Counted from the first letter of the stretch, positions 12,563-26,600 are shown. The stretch: 64,000 nucleotides of DNA from Plasmodium brasilianum (GCF_023973825.1 NC_090124.1:561001-625000), one strand, 5' to 3'. Translations and numbers: made by a program. Notes: generated by a model from the sequence alone, not told the origin.

Positions 12563-13533
12563 ACAAGCAAATAATAACAACATATACATATCTTACATGG
12601 AAAAACATATGAAGTCGAAAAAAAAAAAAAAAATTAAGCTTTTTACTTATAAATAAATATTACATAATTGTTAATGAAATATTTTGTTATTTCATTTGTA
12701 AAAATTGGGAAAAAATATTTTGTTTAACTCTTCATTGGCATGAATGCTTACATACACATATATTACGTATATGTGTATGTATTCATATGCTTATATTAAT
12801 TTTTCTATTTAAATAGCATAAATTTCGGTTTTAACATATATACAAATAAAAGAAATTCTTATTTTTAAACTGTATCAAAAAGAGGTATATGATTACTACA
12901 CATTATTGTTATCGCATTCATTTTGTATAATAAAAAAAAAAAAAAGAAGTGTTCACATTATAAATTTTAGCATTTTTTGTTAATGCCTCTTTTTTTTTGA
13001 GAGTGCCTTTTTTAATTAACATCCTTTATCGTTACCATTAAGCAGTTCAATAGATTGATTTTACGTAATATAACAAGCATAATTTTATCTTAACTAGTTC
13101 AAATGTTCAGCCTATTTTTCGTGTTCTTATTACTCATTTTTTTTTTTTTTTTTTTTTATATTACTGTTACTTCATTTTAGTTAATTTTTTTTTGTTATTT
13201 ATTATAATATACTATAAACAGATTATGACAGAAATATGCCTTTTAAATATGACATGTTATTTAAAATATAGTGGTATTCATTACATTAGAATATAGCGAA
13301 ATTCATATATTTATAATATATATATTTATACGTATATATAATTAAGTTTAATTTTATCCCTCCACATTTTTATAATTCATAGCATAAACAGGAGAGCAAA
13401 AGTTTTAAAAAACAAAATTATTACAACATTATGTAAGAAGCATACATACATATTGGGACTTCATAAATAATTACCTTTTATGAAATATTTAATTTTAATT
13501 AAAATAAATAGAAAAAAAAAAAAATTAGAAGAG
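12563..13533. other. Intergenic region
   Basis: A+T-rich spacer between two plus-strand genes, holding the upstream 3' region and the EMC3 promoter. It has poly-T runs near 13139-13157 and many short AT tracts. I see no exon. Confidence 0.6.
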
Positions 13534-15253
13534 ATGGATGCATTAATAGTGGATGAACGAATTAGGATATATGCCTTATTGCCAATATTTATAATTGTAG
13601 TTTTAGTTTGTATAATAAAAAGTAATTTAGCACAAATGGTTCGACCTACCATGAAAACGGATATTGAGAAATTAAGACAGAAGTAAAATAAAGAATAAAC
13701 ATATAATACGCACACATAGATGTACATGCATGAATTACGACAATCTATTATTGCATATAAATAAAAAGAATAAGTAATAATTGTATAAATTTTTTTTCTC
13801 TTTTTCTTTTTGTTTTAAGCAATTTCTTAACAAGGTATACCCAGCTGAAAACTAATTACGGGTTTATCAGTCCGGTGGCTTTTCTAAGTCGAAAGTATTT
13901 TTTCAACAAACCGCAAGTTGGTTTCTTCAACGATTTGCCAGAACAGGCTAATCCTTTTGATGCACTTTTAAAACAAGACCCTTCGGACTTATTTGGCATG
14001 ATGAAAAATCAAATTCCCTTTTTAGTTTTACAGTTAGGGTTAGGGTTTTTAATAAACCTTTTTTTCTCTGGGTTTTTAGTAGGTATGCCTCTTTGTACCT
14101 TCATGAGCAGATATGCATATATGCACATATACATTCACACGCAAAAGCACACGCACACGTCCATGGCATACACAAATATGTTCATATATATATTTTTACA
14201 TGTTTACGCCTTTTTCTTATTTTTTTTATAGCAAAAATACCATTTCCGTTAACGTACAAATTTAAGTCAACATTACAGATGGGAATGGATATTGAGCTGC
14301 TTGATATGAAATTTGTATCTTCCCTGTCATGGTTTGTTTACATTTTTCACTGAACCCCATTTGGAAAATATATCTTTTTTTTTTTTTTATTTTCAAAATT
14401 TTCAGTATTAATATAACACTCCATTTTCTATTTATTTTTAAACTGTAGGTATTTTCTTGTTATGTTTGGATCGAACGGCATAATTAGTATTATTGATTAT
14501 TTCGTTCTTCAAGGTAATTGTAAAATGATAAAATGGAAAATGAATATACAAATAAATAAACAGATAAATACACATACTAACAATCAAACAAACAAAATAT
14601 TGAACAAATAAATAACATAACAGCTAATTAATATTCAAAATTTCTTTTTGCCATAAATTGATGTAGATAAGGATGGAACACAAAACAACGCAATGGATAA
14701 TATAATGGCAGCCCAAAATCCATTAGCTAGACGTAACTGGAGGATAAATAAAAAGGATATTTTTTTATAATTAAAAATTGATAAATTAATAGAACGTTGA
14801 GGGGAAATGATCGAACAACACAAAACAGTTAAATACTCCATATGTACATATATGTATGTGTAAATTTATATATTTTAACTTAAATTTACTATATATTTTT
14901 TCATTTTAAACCTATAGAGCCGCCAAACATAAACAGCAACGTACCTGACTTAAAAACGTTTTATGAAAAAAAAAAGGAAGAATTAGAGAGTGTGGTATTT
15001 ATAAAGAACATTTTACTAAGCCTTCATTTTTTATCATTCTATTTTTGATTGTTCCCATTTTAATATTTTATTTTTGTTTTTCTTTTTTACCTTCACTTAA
15101 TGCTTTTGCTCCATCTGCCTGCACTCTGTCATTTTCTTGTCCACATAATGTTCAGGGGTCATTTAAACATTGCTATTTTTCTTTTTAATTTTTCAGAGGT
15201 ATAAGTTTTTACTGGACAATATAGAATATCATCTTGTACAAAACTGGAAGTGA
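13534..15253 (+). CDS. EMC3: ER membrane protein complex subunit 3
   Basis: EMC3 is the Oxa1/YidC-superfamily core of the ER membrane protein complex, which inserts tail-anchored and multi-pass proteins. Seven exons join in phase: 13534-13682, 13820-14082, 14232-14331, 14449-14513, 14667-14732, 14918-14994, 15197-15253, giving 258 residues, close to the usual family length of about 260. Family landmarks run in order: an N-terminal DERIRIYALLPIF membrane segment, FLSRKYFFNKPQVGFF, QIPFLVLQLGLGFLINLFFSGF, then IPFPLTYKFKS, VSSLSWYFLVMFG and a C-terminal HLVQNWK. I chose the ATG at 13534 because the open frame upstream is Lys-rich and the family begins near the DERIR motif. The hydrophilic tail is shorter and more charged than in animals. 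The identification is firm. Confidence 0.94.
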
Positions 15254-16099
15254 AAATTTTTATAGTTTCTTTAATATTTGTGTTTTTTATTAATGTTAAA
15301 TTAAACTTTTTGCCTTTTTTTTTAAGGTATAACTTAATGAAATTTTATATTTATTTATTTGTTATTTTGTATATCAACAGTACATTTTGTTTTTTTCTCT
15401 TATGATTTCCATTTTTTTTTTTTTTTTTTTTGTAAAAAACATTTTAAACTTTTAGAAAAAATGATTAAAATGAAAAATTTATTACCCAGTTAAATACAAA
15501 TTAAATAACTAAATACATGTATATGTATACAATATATTCACATACGCACGTATTTGTATGGATAAACAGTAAGTACATTCATTTGTAGTATTGATGAAGT
15601 CATTTTTGAAGGGGAAATGAAAGCATCAGTTCCATTATATGTAGATAACATAAGCAAGTGAACTTTTATTACGTAATATTCTTGAAAAATGATTGGGAAA
15701 AATAAAATTTATACAATAAATAATGAAAAATATAACGCGTATTTTACAGAAATAACAATTTAATATAATTTGTTTTGCATTTCACAAAATGTAATAATTT
15801 TTTTTTTTTAATTACAATTTTGTTTCTTTTTATTGAGTTACGTTAAGTATTTCAATGATTTTATGGATGTTATAAAATTTTTCATTTTATTTTTATGGTT
15901 TTTTTAATTTTTAAAGAAAAATAAAAAGCACATTAAGTGCATTTATTTGGTAAGTAAAAAAAAAAAAAAAAAAAAAGATTAATATATAGATGCTAACAAA
16001 GTGTAATTCATTTCAACTATTTTTTGTTAAACATATCCACGAACAAAAGTGGAAAAATACATACATATATACATATGTACATAATATATATAGCAATAA
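15254..16099. other. Intergenic region
   Basis: Spacer between EMC3 and the RBM42-like gene. Long T runs lie at about 15412-15431, and an A run of about 20 at 15957-15976. No coding signal seen. Confidence 0.6.
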
Positions 16100-17317
16100 A
16101 TGAATTCAAACGAGAAAGTGGAAACACAGAAGGATAATACATCCCCCTCGAAAGATGATAAAGATAACAAAAAAAAAGTAAATCATAAAAATTTGCATAT
16201 ATTTTAAAGTATCAGATTTTACATACATATTCCCTAACATATTTAATTGGTTATTATACATACATTTACATATACATATATATATATATGTATATATAAC
16301 CATACTAACATAGGCATATGTACTGTATTATGGTTGTATTCGTATATAAAGTATTCATGTAATTATGTGGTGGCGTATAACTTTTGCAATATAGTTAAAT
16401 TCGCATATATATTATAATAAACAAACATTCCAATGCTTGAATATATATATATATATATATTTTTTTTCTTTTTGCGTACATAGCCACACTTGCGAAAAGC
16501 AGCTGGAATTGTATGGAAGGATCCATCACTAGATGATTGGCCAGAAAATGATTTTCGAATTTTTTGCGGAAATTTAGGAAATGAAGTTACGACTGATATT
16601 TTGGCTAATGCTTTTAGGAAATATAAATCATTTAATATGGCAAAAGTTAGTAAAATAAAATTTCGAAAAAGATAAATAAACATATACATTTAAGTTAATC
16701 CTTGCTAACTTTCTGCATTAATCCGTAAACAATTAAATATATAAGTGTACATGTATATTTACAGGTGCCTGTGCATATTAAGCTTATCATTATTGTGCAC
16801 ATACTTCTTAATTTATGTAGGTAATAAGGGAGAAAAGAAATAATAAAACAAAAGGCTACGGTTTTGTATCCTTATCAGACCCCCAAGACATGTTAGATGC
16901 ATTAAAAAATATGAATAATAAATTTATTGGTAATAGACCAATAACAGTTAAAAGAAGTAAATGGAAAGACAGAGAAGTGGACTCAAAGAAAAATAAGGAC
17001 TTCGATAATTTTATAAAAGATTCTTATCTTCCAACCAAAAAATTTAGGAAATTCAAAAAATTTGTGAAATCCGATAAAAAAGGTTAGAATTAATTTAAAA
17101 TTATGTGCGCTCAAGCTTTTTTGAAGTATTGTACATATTTCTTATCCATATTACAAACGTTTTATATTTATGCATATGAATGTTACGTGCAAGTAGATAG
17201 TTTTACGTATGAAAAAGCAAACATACGCATGTACATGTCTATATATGTGTGTATATTTTCGTGCACCTTTTTACAGAAGTTCAGGATAAGTTAATATCTA
17301 AAAATTCAAATAATTAA
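16100..17317 (+). CDS. RBM42-like RNA-binding protein
   Basis: Four exons join in phase (16100-16177, 16484-16645, 16821-17082, 17277-17317) to give 180 residues. A charged leader of 26 residues is followed by GIVWKDPSLDDW, which matches the conserved VWEDPSL-W element preceding the RRM in RBM42. A single RRM follows at about residues 45-125: RNP2 is FRIFCGNLG and RNP1 is KGYGFVSL. After it comes KRSKWKDR, again as in RBM42. RBM42 is a nuclear RNA-binding protein associated with the spliceosomal tri-snRNP and RNP granules in animals; the same role here is inference. The C-terminus is a Lys-rich tail. The protein is much shorter than the animal form because the long N-terminal Pro/Ala-rich region is missing. 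Confidence 0.88.
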
Positions 17318-18743
17318 CGAAGCAGGATTTACTATAATTTAAATTTGTTAATATGAAGATGTAGCCCTTAACAGGTAAATAGATATTTCTTTATTCATAA
17401 AAACTAAGAATAGGTTAAAAAGAAAAGTGCCCTTTTTTCTACCCATTTTTTTAATTTTGTGCTTCATTAAATTTATTTATATTGGCATTTTTGTTTTATT
17501 CCAATTGTTTTTTCTTTTCCATAAAATTATGTTTTACGTTTTACGTTTTACATTTTACATTTTATGTTATATTTTTCATTCATTATGCTTTATACTTTAT
17601 TCCTTATTCTTTATACTTGATTTCATATATTTTTTTTTTTTGTGTGTGTGTGTATGCTTTTATTTTAATTTTAATTAGCTTTAACCATTTGTTGTCAATT
17701 TTAATTTAATATATACCATATTTACGGTTAGGAAAGAAAAGTGTATTTAAATAATTTTTTTTTTTTATAAAAATGTTAAGTTAAATAGTTTTTTTATTAT
17801 TATTAATATTTTCAAGTAATACAACGAATTGTGTGTAAGTCAATAGGTGTATCAAAAAGGTATATAATACATACAAATATTTGAGTCTCTTGTCTCATAT
17901 TTCTTTTTTTTTTGTATGTTTAAATTGTGTGTCAACGATATGGTTACAGTAATTATTGTTAGTATATCTTTGAATTTTTTTTTTTTTTTTTTTTTTTTCC
18001 AAATTAAACATATGAACAGGTTTTATTGTTCTTTTCACTTGGCTAATAATAACATAGAAAAAGTGAAAGAAAAAAATAAACACCAAGTTATAAATGTTCT
18101 ACTGTCATCTCCTCATATTATATATCATAATTATAAAAAAATAGTTATGTAGACTGCACCATGGACTTATGTTATATTACGCACACATGTATTCTTTTTC
18201 AATTAATTTTTTACTACCTTTTTATTAAAAGTTGATATAGGCGTTGCCTTAAGCTACATTCCTTCCCTCAGTACCTTTTTTTTTTTTTTTTTCCCTTTTG
18301 TTAAATCATATTATATCTTATGTACGTAGATTTTCTTAAAATTTTCTGAAAGGATATGAATATTTATAACAAAATGACTAGTAAAAAAAAAAAAAAAAAA
18401 TTTTAAGTAAATGGTGCGGAATATAATCGAAATTAAATTACAAAGCATATATAAAATATTTAAAAAAATTGAATTAACAAAAAAAAAAAGAATGTACACT
18501 TATGCATATTGCAGAGTAACATATTCATGAATAATCGAAACAAAAACAAAAAATAATTTTAATATGTGGGATTACACTTCAAAAGGTTGAAGGGAAAAAC
18601 TGTGTAAAATGTACAAATGAATTAACGTGTTTATATAAATTATATATATATATATGTACACTTAATTGTGTATGCATTTTAATATACCCATTCTACGTAT
18701 ACTATTTGAGCATTTACATTAATGAATATCTTGAGCAATAAGA
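17318..18743. other. Intergenic region with an 8-bp repeat
   Basis: Spacer between two plus-strand genes. It includes a short array of about five 8-bp units of the form TTTTACRT at roughly 17530-17572, and T runs near 17975-17998 and 18278-18293. No exon is apparent. Confidence 0.55.
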
Positions 18744-19277
18744 ATGAATGTTTCAAAATGTTTGTTAAGCAGTTCGAAAATACTGAAGAGAAATGTAGAG
18801 TTTAAGGAAATATTTACTCCAAGATGGTTTCTAGATGCCCCGAATTACAGTCGTATGCCTTTATGGAGAAGATTTTTTGAAGGTCAGTACACAAATGGGT
18901 CCTTCTTATTTTTTGGAAACGCATGGACATCAATGTTTGCTTTTGCATTTGTTTTGTGGTTTTCAAGAATTTTCGATCCACCCCCATTAGAGAGAGTTGA
19001 CAAGTATTGGTTAAATTCCCCAAAATTTCGTATCTTATCAGCATTTTATAATGAGGGTAAAAGACCAGGTGTGAAAATTTCTTTTATGACATATGAAGCT
19101 AGATATTTTTATAGAGGTATTGATCATCCTTTTACCATTAATGAAATTAAAGATTTGTGGTTTAAATTAAGAGAAAATTATTTAATCGAGAGTATACCAG
19201 CTATTCAATATCCTTATGTTTTTAGGCAGTACAATAATGTTTCCACCCCTGTGGATTTGCATGTGCATCTTCATTAA
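18744..19277 (+). CDS. Small single-pass membrane protein, possibly mitochondrial
   Basis: A single exon of 177 residues. The N-terminus, MNVSKCLLSSSKILKR, is basic and hydroxylated with no acidic residue, as expected for a mitochondrial targeting sequence. One membrane segment lies at about residues 60-78 (AWTSMFAFAFVLWFS), followed by a Pro-rich RIFDPPPLERVDKYW stretch. The soluble C-terminal half is rich in Tyr, Phe and Arg. The layout, short matrix side plus one helix plus charged domain, resembles supernumerary subunits of respiratory complexes or ATP synthase, many of which are apicomplexan-specific. I do not recognise the family, so the mitochondrial role is inference. The 3' end could be altered by an unseen intron near the final VDLHVHLH. 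Confidence 0.75.
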   Translation: MNVSKCLLSSSKILKRNVEFKEIFTPRWFLDAPNYSRMPLWRRFFEGQYTNGSFLFFGNAWTSMFAFAFVLWFSRIFDPPPLERVDKYWLNSPKFRILSAFYNEGKRPGVKISFMTYEARYFYRGIDHPFTINEIKDLWFKLRENYLIESIPAIQYPYVFRQYNNVSTPVDLHVHLH

Positions 19278-19415
19278 TATTCATTTTGCTTTTTTCTTTC
19301 TATTTCTTTTCTGCATAGTGCTCTTTGCATTCTCATTAGACGTTCTTATTTACAGTTTCGTTCATAGTCTCATTTTTATTCACATCCTTATTTTGTTTTA
19401 ACTTCTCCTTTTGCA

Positions 19416-19447
<32 letters not shown>

Positions 19448-19914
19448 TAATAAATTATTCGATAAAAGCGAAACCAAGTGCCTTTTCATGAATAAGCTTC
19501 CTTTATTTCAATGGCACATATATTTGTCGCCATATTTATATAAACATTTTTAATAATTAAAACATTCAAAACATTAAAGGTATTCCCAGTAATTGAGCGT
19601 ACTATGGTACAGTTTTCACAGTAATAAATATTTAAAATGTGAAACATTTAAACATTTTGATTTATACCTTAACTCAAGATATGCACTAATTTCATAAGTT
19701 ACAAAGGAGTCCTTACCATGTCTATTTTAACATCAGCGCAGACATAACATGTATTAATATTTTAAATCTTCCTTTTATTTAATTTAACAATTTTAATAAA
19801 AGTATGATTTTCTTCATTCGCTTCACCAAAAAGGAAGAGCACATCGATAATTGTAACTGTTTTTGTAGCATGCATTTCCTAATCCCACAACCCAAAAAAA
19901 AAAAAAAAAAATAT

Positions 19915-19918
<4 letters not shown>

Positions 19919-19970
<52 letters not shown>
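19919..19970. repeat. (AT)26 microsatellite
   Basis: An uninterrupted AT dinucleotide tract in the convergent intergenic region, directly after an A-rich stretch. Confidence 0.95.
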
Positions 19971-19973
<3 letters not shown>

Positions 19974-20495
19974 TATGCCCATTTACCGAGAATGAGAAAC
20001 GTAGGGATATACAGTTTACCGCACACACAATGACGTGGAAATATGATGAACATGATGATGAATACCTTGAAAATATGAATAATATTAATATTTATTTATA
20101 TACAAATCCTCAACTTTACAGTCTTCTAATATTTTTTGGAAGGGTTCAGAAATATAACATATGAATAGAATTATTAAATATATTATGCTTAAATTTACAA
20201 TATTTATAATTATAAACAAATAAAATAAAAAAAATAATAATGAGATAATAACATTTAAATGTTACATTGCATTATATTATAAACAGAATAACAGAAAAAA
20301 AAAATTAAATTAAAAATAGTTCTAGATAAAACTAGAATGCATAGTATTTTTATAATACCGAGGTAATTCAAATATTTGCGCAACAATATTACGTGCAATT
20401 TTATTATAACTTCATACGCAATGTATTAAAAATATAAACAAAAAACTCAAAAAAAAGGGTGGGGAAGCATAAAAATGGTATATTTTAGTTTACGA

Positions 20496-20640
20496 ATTCG
20501 CTAATTTGCTAATTCGTTAATTTGCTAAATTTGCTAATTTGTTGATATGCTAATTTGTTGATATACTAATTTGCTAATATGCTAATTCGCTAATATGTTA
20601 ATTTGCTAAAATGTTAATTTACTAATTTGCTAATATTTTA
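20496..20640. repeat. Degenerate GCTAAT(T/A)(T/C)G minisatellite
   Basis: About fifteen diverged copies of an 8-11-bp unit centred on GCTAAT, ending shortly before the stop codon of the minus-strand hydrolase gene. It lies in that gene's 3' region. Confidence 0.8.
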
Positions 20641-20670
20641 ATTTTTTGATTTTTTTTTTTTTTTTTGTGC

Positions 20671-23600
20671 TCATCTGTGCAAGCTCCCAACTCCAGCTGG
20701 AGCTACTCTGAGCACAAAGACGTTGCCTCTTCTTCTGTCTAACCTGCTTACACGTTCATGTGCTCGAATATTAGATGTCAAAACTTCTCTTATATCATCC
20801 ATAATTTCTCTTTTCACTTGATAAAAAGAATGTTTCAAAAAATCCACGTTCGTTTCAACAAATGTTGTATCTATAACATCCATGTCTAGCCATGCATATT
20901 TATCAAAAGATATATAAACTGTGTCTGTTTTCTGAGGAACTTGAAGGGACGTTTTAATATTTTTTTTTTTTAGTTTCAGCGTATACGGATTATTTGCTGA
21001 TTTTTCATTAAAATATATATATTTTTTCTTATTTTTGAATAACCATTTTCTCTTTATTTTCTTAAAAGCTGTGGATAATCTAAACTTTTTTTTTGATTTA
21101 AACGTTTTTAAGCTGGTATCACTAAATTCAACGGTTTTCCAAAAATTGTCATTAAGGTAGTTCTTCGTGAGGTCTTCAGAAACGTACGAGCCTCCATCTT
21201 CATAATCAAATGTATAGCGCTTCAATTTGGATTTAGCATTATTTCCACTGTTACTTTCGCTGTTACTTCCGATGTTGTTCCTGCTGTTGTTCCCGCCGCA
21301 AATACCACCAGTGATCCCACTCTTGGTGGGATTAACCAACGATTTTCCATCGTCCACTGCATGTTCATCCCCCTCTATTTCCTTTTCCCTTTTATTTTTT
21401 CTGTCTTTGCCTAACAAATCGTCCTTAGTTTTTTTTTGCTTTTTAATATTTTCTTCCACAAATGTAGAGTTAGGAAATAAGATGTTATCACACATTTTAA
21501 ACTTTTCTTCATAATATCTTTCCTGTAAGTTATTTATTTCCATGTTTAAATTTAAATAGTCTTCATAATTATATATTTTATATAATGGTAGCATTAATTT
21601 GAAAATTCTTTTCCCGAGGCATTTTTCCCTATTCCACGTTTCTGAGTACGTTAATGCTTGGTCTCGAGTATCACCATACATAACTATATGATTACAATGA
21701 CTTCTTAATATAAAAAAATCTTTTTCCAAAAACTTATCTAAAGGATAATCTGGATTTAACAGAATTACCGTTTTTACTATGATCTGTTTTCTTTTCTTCT
21801 TTTTTTTTTTCTTTTGTCGGAGGGGTTTATTTACACTGACTTTTTTTTTTTTTTTCTGTTTTGGTTAAGCTCCATCATGTTACATTCATCATTATGGTTC
21901 CTACTATCCCTATTGACCTTGTTGTCCTTAGTGTCCTTCCCATCATCTTCATCATCGTCTTCTCCCTCGTCCTCATCATCATCACTCTCTGCATCGCCTT
22001 CATTCTCACCCTCTTTGAATACATTGGAATTTTCCGAGCTTCTCTTAGTACGATTACTTTTCCTCAATTTAGGCTTCTCTTTATTTAGGACATTATAAAA
22101 TAAGTTATCCTCTACACAACTTGCGAATCCGTTGAAAAAGAGTCTTGAACCACATGAATGACTTATTAGGTGAACATTCTTAACACCTGAATTGATAAGT
22201 TCTTGTATAAATGTCTTAAAGGAATTTCCTAAAACAGCCATTTCTGATCTCTTCTTTGCAATAGGATATGAAAGAGCAGAAAGAGCTCCCCACGTATGCC
22301 CTTCCCAATGAAAGACAAACGGTTGAATATAGGATGGTAATTTAGAAAAAGAAACTAAATGTGCTAACTGAGAACAACCATGATGTAATTTCACATTATA
22401 ACCATGTATATATATAACAATTTCATCTGGCATACTATTTAAATTTTGTTTTAAAGATAAAGACTGCCATCCATCAACAACAATTGTTTCTTTATGTTGA
22501 TGTCTGTATATTTCCCATTCATCCTCTTCAGCAAAAACTTGTGCAATAGTTTTATTTCTTTGCATATTAAATGGAGATAAATTAGGACTATTCAAACTAC
22601 CAATTGATTCATTCAAGCTTCTCACTTTATTTCTTATAGAACCTATTATTTTTGTATTCCTACTTTTTGGTGTTTGTTTAGAACGTATAATTTTATCAAT
22701 TTTTTTATTATTTGAAGTTATATGTATGGAACCTTTTCTGTACTGTTTTGTATACTTTTTTACAAAACCTTTTAATTTTGAGTTCTTCATTTTGTGTAAA
22801 CTAATTTTTTTCATGGTTTTGCTAGGATGTTCCCTTCTATTTTTTTTTAAATTCAATAAACTTGTTTTAAATTTTTTATTTTTCATCTTTTCTTCCTCAT
22901 AATGTTTTTGTATATACTCATCTACATCATCACTAGAATGTAAAGAATTTTTATTCCTTAACCTTTTCTGTGCCCCTGATTTAATAAAAGATTTAAATAT
23001 GTCCGAAATAAACAAGTTTTTAGTTTCACCAAGTTTCTCATAATCATCTACAATTTTTGAAATGTCATGTTGGTTTTCACTATTCCGCTCCTTCTTATTA
23101 AACAAGGAGATCCCTTCAATATCATCCGATTCAGTTTCATCATAGAATACTTGCTCGCATGACACCTTTTCCTTATTTCCATTTTTATCCTTATCCCTTA
23201 GGGTCATCTTCTCGCGTTTGTCCTCATTCGGCTGCTTATCCGAGTGCTTATCTACCCTTTTGTCTGTTTGATTGTCAGTTTGATTGTCAGTTTGATTGTC
23301 GATTTGGTTACCAATTTGCTTATCTGTTCCTTCATTCTTGCACCCATTTTTTCCCTTACAATCACTTACTAAATTGACGATTTTCTTCCTCCCTCTATTC
23401 GAGTTCTGCACCTGGTCATATTCATTTTCATGGTACGAAAATGACATTTCCTCGGCATCTTGATCATCATTTCTTTTTTTTTCCTTATCGATCCTTATCA
23501 TTTCATTGCTTTTATTTCCTTGCCTTTTGGAACCAAAAGTATGTTCTCTCCGAAATTTCACACACAAAACATTAGAACATACACGTTCCTTTTTTTGTGT

Positions 23601-26600
23601 TCTGAACATTTCGTATTCATTTTGACTGAAAAGAAGGTGTTCCTTTGTATTCTGCTCTTCCTTATACTCATCGGATGTAGAAAACGCACCAGGAGTACAA
23701 GCATCAAGTGATGTTCTTTTTTTACGAGAAAAAAATTTTCCCATTATTACTCCTTCATTAGAGTTGTCATTATTACAACAACTGAAGCTATTACTTGTGC
23801 AACTACTGATGCTCCTATTAGTGCTACTTCCAGTGCTACTGTTAGCGTTGCTGCTCGAGCTCTTCTCATGTACTCCCTCATTGTAATCCTTCACATCAAC
23901 AACAAACTCATCGAGTTTTTTCGAACAAAACGACGAATTTGCCTTTGTCATACTTTCATTAATTGAGGAATGAAGAATGGTGGGGTAATTCACTAAGTCA
24001 ATTTCTTCACTTAGATTATCAATTTTACTTTTTCTTTTTTTTCTTTTTTTTTTCCAACTTTCATATTCTTTCTCATTTTTTCCATAACTATCAATATGAG
24101 GTATATTACTATAATGATAACCCTTATTTTTGGGACAGTTCATAGGGGTACGCATACTAAGGTGATTCTTTTTACGATGATCAAACTTTTTACTTATGTG
24201 AATAGCATGACTACCTTTTTCTTTTTCGTCATTATATACACTCAGATCGCTAGGATAGCGTCTTTTCAAACGTTGCTTTATTTCAATTTCATTGTGTGAC
24301 TTGAGTTGTAAATCTGTGAGAGTTACATCCTGCTTCGAGTCGTCAAAAAAAGGGCACTTGTGTATCTCCGAGGATTTAATTATTTTATTCATTTTATATA
24401 AATAAATATCATCATTTATTGAATCAAGCGATTTGTCTGATAATTTGTGTATGTAGTAGGATTGGCGATTTTCTCTAAACGAGTTTCTTGTAATAATATG
24501 ACTACCTTGTGAACCTAATATTTTCATGTTATTTTGTATTTTATTTTTATTACTAAAAAAAAATTCATCATTTTCTTTTGTTTTAAATTTTTCATCATAT
24601 TTGACAAGTTTATTTCTTTTGTACATTTTTTTATGTTTTTTCTCTTTGGGCACATTAACTAATTTTACAACAATTTCATCAAGAATATCATTCCTTCTTT
24701 TGATTGAACCTAATCGTTTATAATTATGCACTTTTAAACTCATAGTAACATGATCTAACGATATCATACAATTATTTGAGAAGTGTTCTGTAGTAGTACT
24801 ACTATTCACTTTTAACATGTTGAAACACCATTTTAAATCATAACCTAAAATGTCTTCATAATTTTCTTTTAATATATCCTTTACTATAATATCATATCTG
24901 TTATTTGGTAATCTCCCATTTGCATCTTTTTGAATTTTAGGATTAAAAAAGTAGGTCAAAGGAAAATCATTAAAAAAATGTCCACTAATAGAACATTCAG
25001 TACATGCTACTCCATATCTGACATCAGACCAATCTTTACCTACACATGCAGCAAAACCAACCCTAGTATTTACAAAAAGAGAACCACTTCCAACTTCTTG
25101 AGATATAAAAGGACCTACTGGGTATCCATGAAACCAAAATCCCCTTAACTTTTCACCAAACGAATGATCCTCTATCCATTCCCCATATCCATGGGGTCTA
25201 CCATATATATCTGTTTTTCCCTTATATCTTAACTGATGACTAAATGGTGCTTCATTAATACTATCTTTTGTAATTTTAAAACGCAAGTTTGCAAACTTTT
25301 TGTAAAAACAATTTATTATACGATAGAAAGATCGATAGGCACATAAGCAAAAACAACAAAAGTTATTACCGCACATTCCTGCAAAATCATTATAACGACT
25401 TATCGTAATATTTAACTTATTTGTTGATATCTTTTTTTTTAATATTCTACAATGTTCTGTACATGGACAGAAAAATCCATAGATGGCTAAAATGGGACCT
25501 ATATAAACTATTATTTTCACTATTATAATTAAAGACAATTGAATTATTCCATATATCATCAAAATGTTTTCTCCTCTTGAACTCTTATCCGTTTTATCCT
25601 TTTCATAAAATATTAATAAAACAGATGCACATATAATAAATATATATGAAGCATATATTGGCCAATGTAAACTCAAACGTGTCTGAAATTTTGCAAAAAT
25701 TATTACTCCAATAATTGCTAATGTAGCTTCTAAAAAAAATAAAAAACTTGTCTGAATTTCAAAACTAATAGTAAGCCTATTATTTTCATAAAAGGTTTGG
25801 AAATACTTCCATGATATTAATATTAAGCAAAATATTGTTATTATAAATACTATTTTTTTGGAGATCGGTTTTCTTATTCCATTAAATCTTCTTCGTAATC
25901 TCCTATAATCCATGTATCGAATTGTGTATATTAACCAATCCATATTTTTTAACTCATTCTTTGAATCTTTCTTTTTTTTCTTTTTTCCTTTATTTTTTTT
26001 ATTCTCTCTACTACCACAATTGTTACTATTGTTTCGTACAGTTTTAATATCACTGGGATTGTTGCTACTACTGATATATTTTTTCCCTCTCCTATTGCAA
26101 CAACAACAACATTCATTATTTACACACATCTTTGTTTTATTTATATCGCTTATGTAAGAACATTCACTATCCGTACAATAGGAGTTATCCTTTTTTATAA
26201 TATTTTTAATAGCTTCGTCTTCTTCTCCATTCTCATAATCATCCTCTTTATATAATTCACATGTATTATTTTCATTATTACTTGTATTAGTACTGTTCTT
26301 ATTTATACAACTTTTCCCTGCCTTTAAGGATTTCTTATTATTTAACTTGTTCCTACTTCCATAGTTTTGCTTCCGGTTATTTTCAAATTTTAAGTCAACA
26401 CTTTCATCATTTACGTCTATGCAATTTTTATCTAATTTAGAATTTGCTTCCACCTTATCCTTCATTTTATTTCTTTTAATTTTGCTTACAACTTTTTCTT
26501 TTTTTTCATTTTTCTTCGTAGTAGTGATATCTGTAGTGTTATTCACCAAAATGATATCATTCTTTACAGTAGCATCCTCTTTTGCAATTCTATTTTTTGT

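Larger units (their letters stand above)
19278..20670. other. Convergent intergenic region
   Basis: Both flanking genes end here. It holds a T run of about 23 at 19418-19440, a long AT microsatellite, and a degenerate GCTAAT minisatellite (listed separately). No gene is visible. Confidence 0.6.

Noticed and set aside
14032..14049. TTAGGGTTAGGG, an interstitial telomere-like motif
   Set aside because: It lies in EMC3 exon 2 and encodes the conserved QLGLGF membrane segment, so it is explained by coding sequence.
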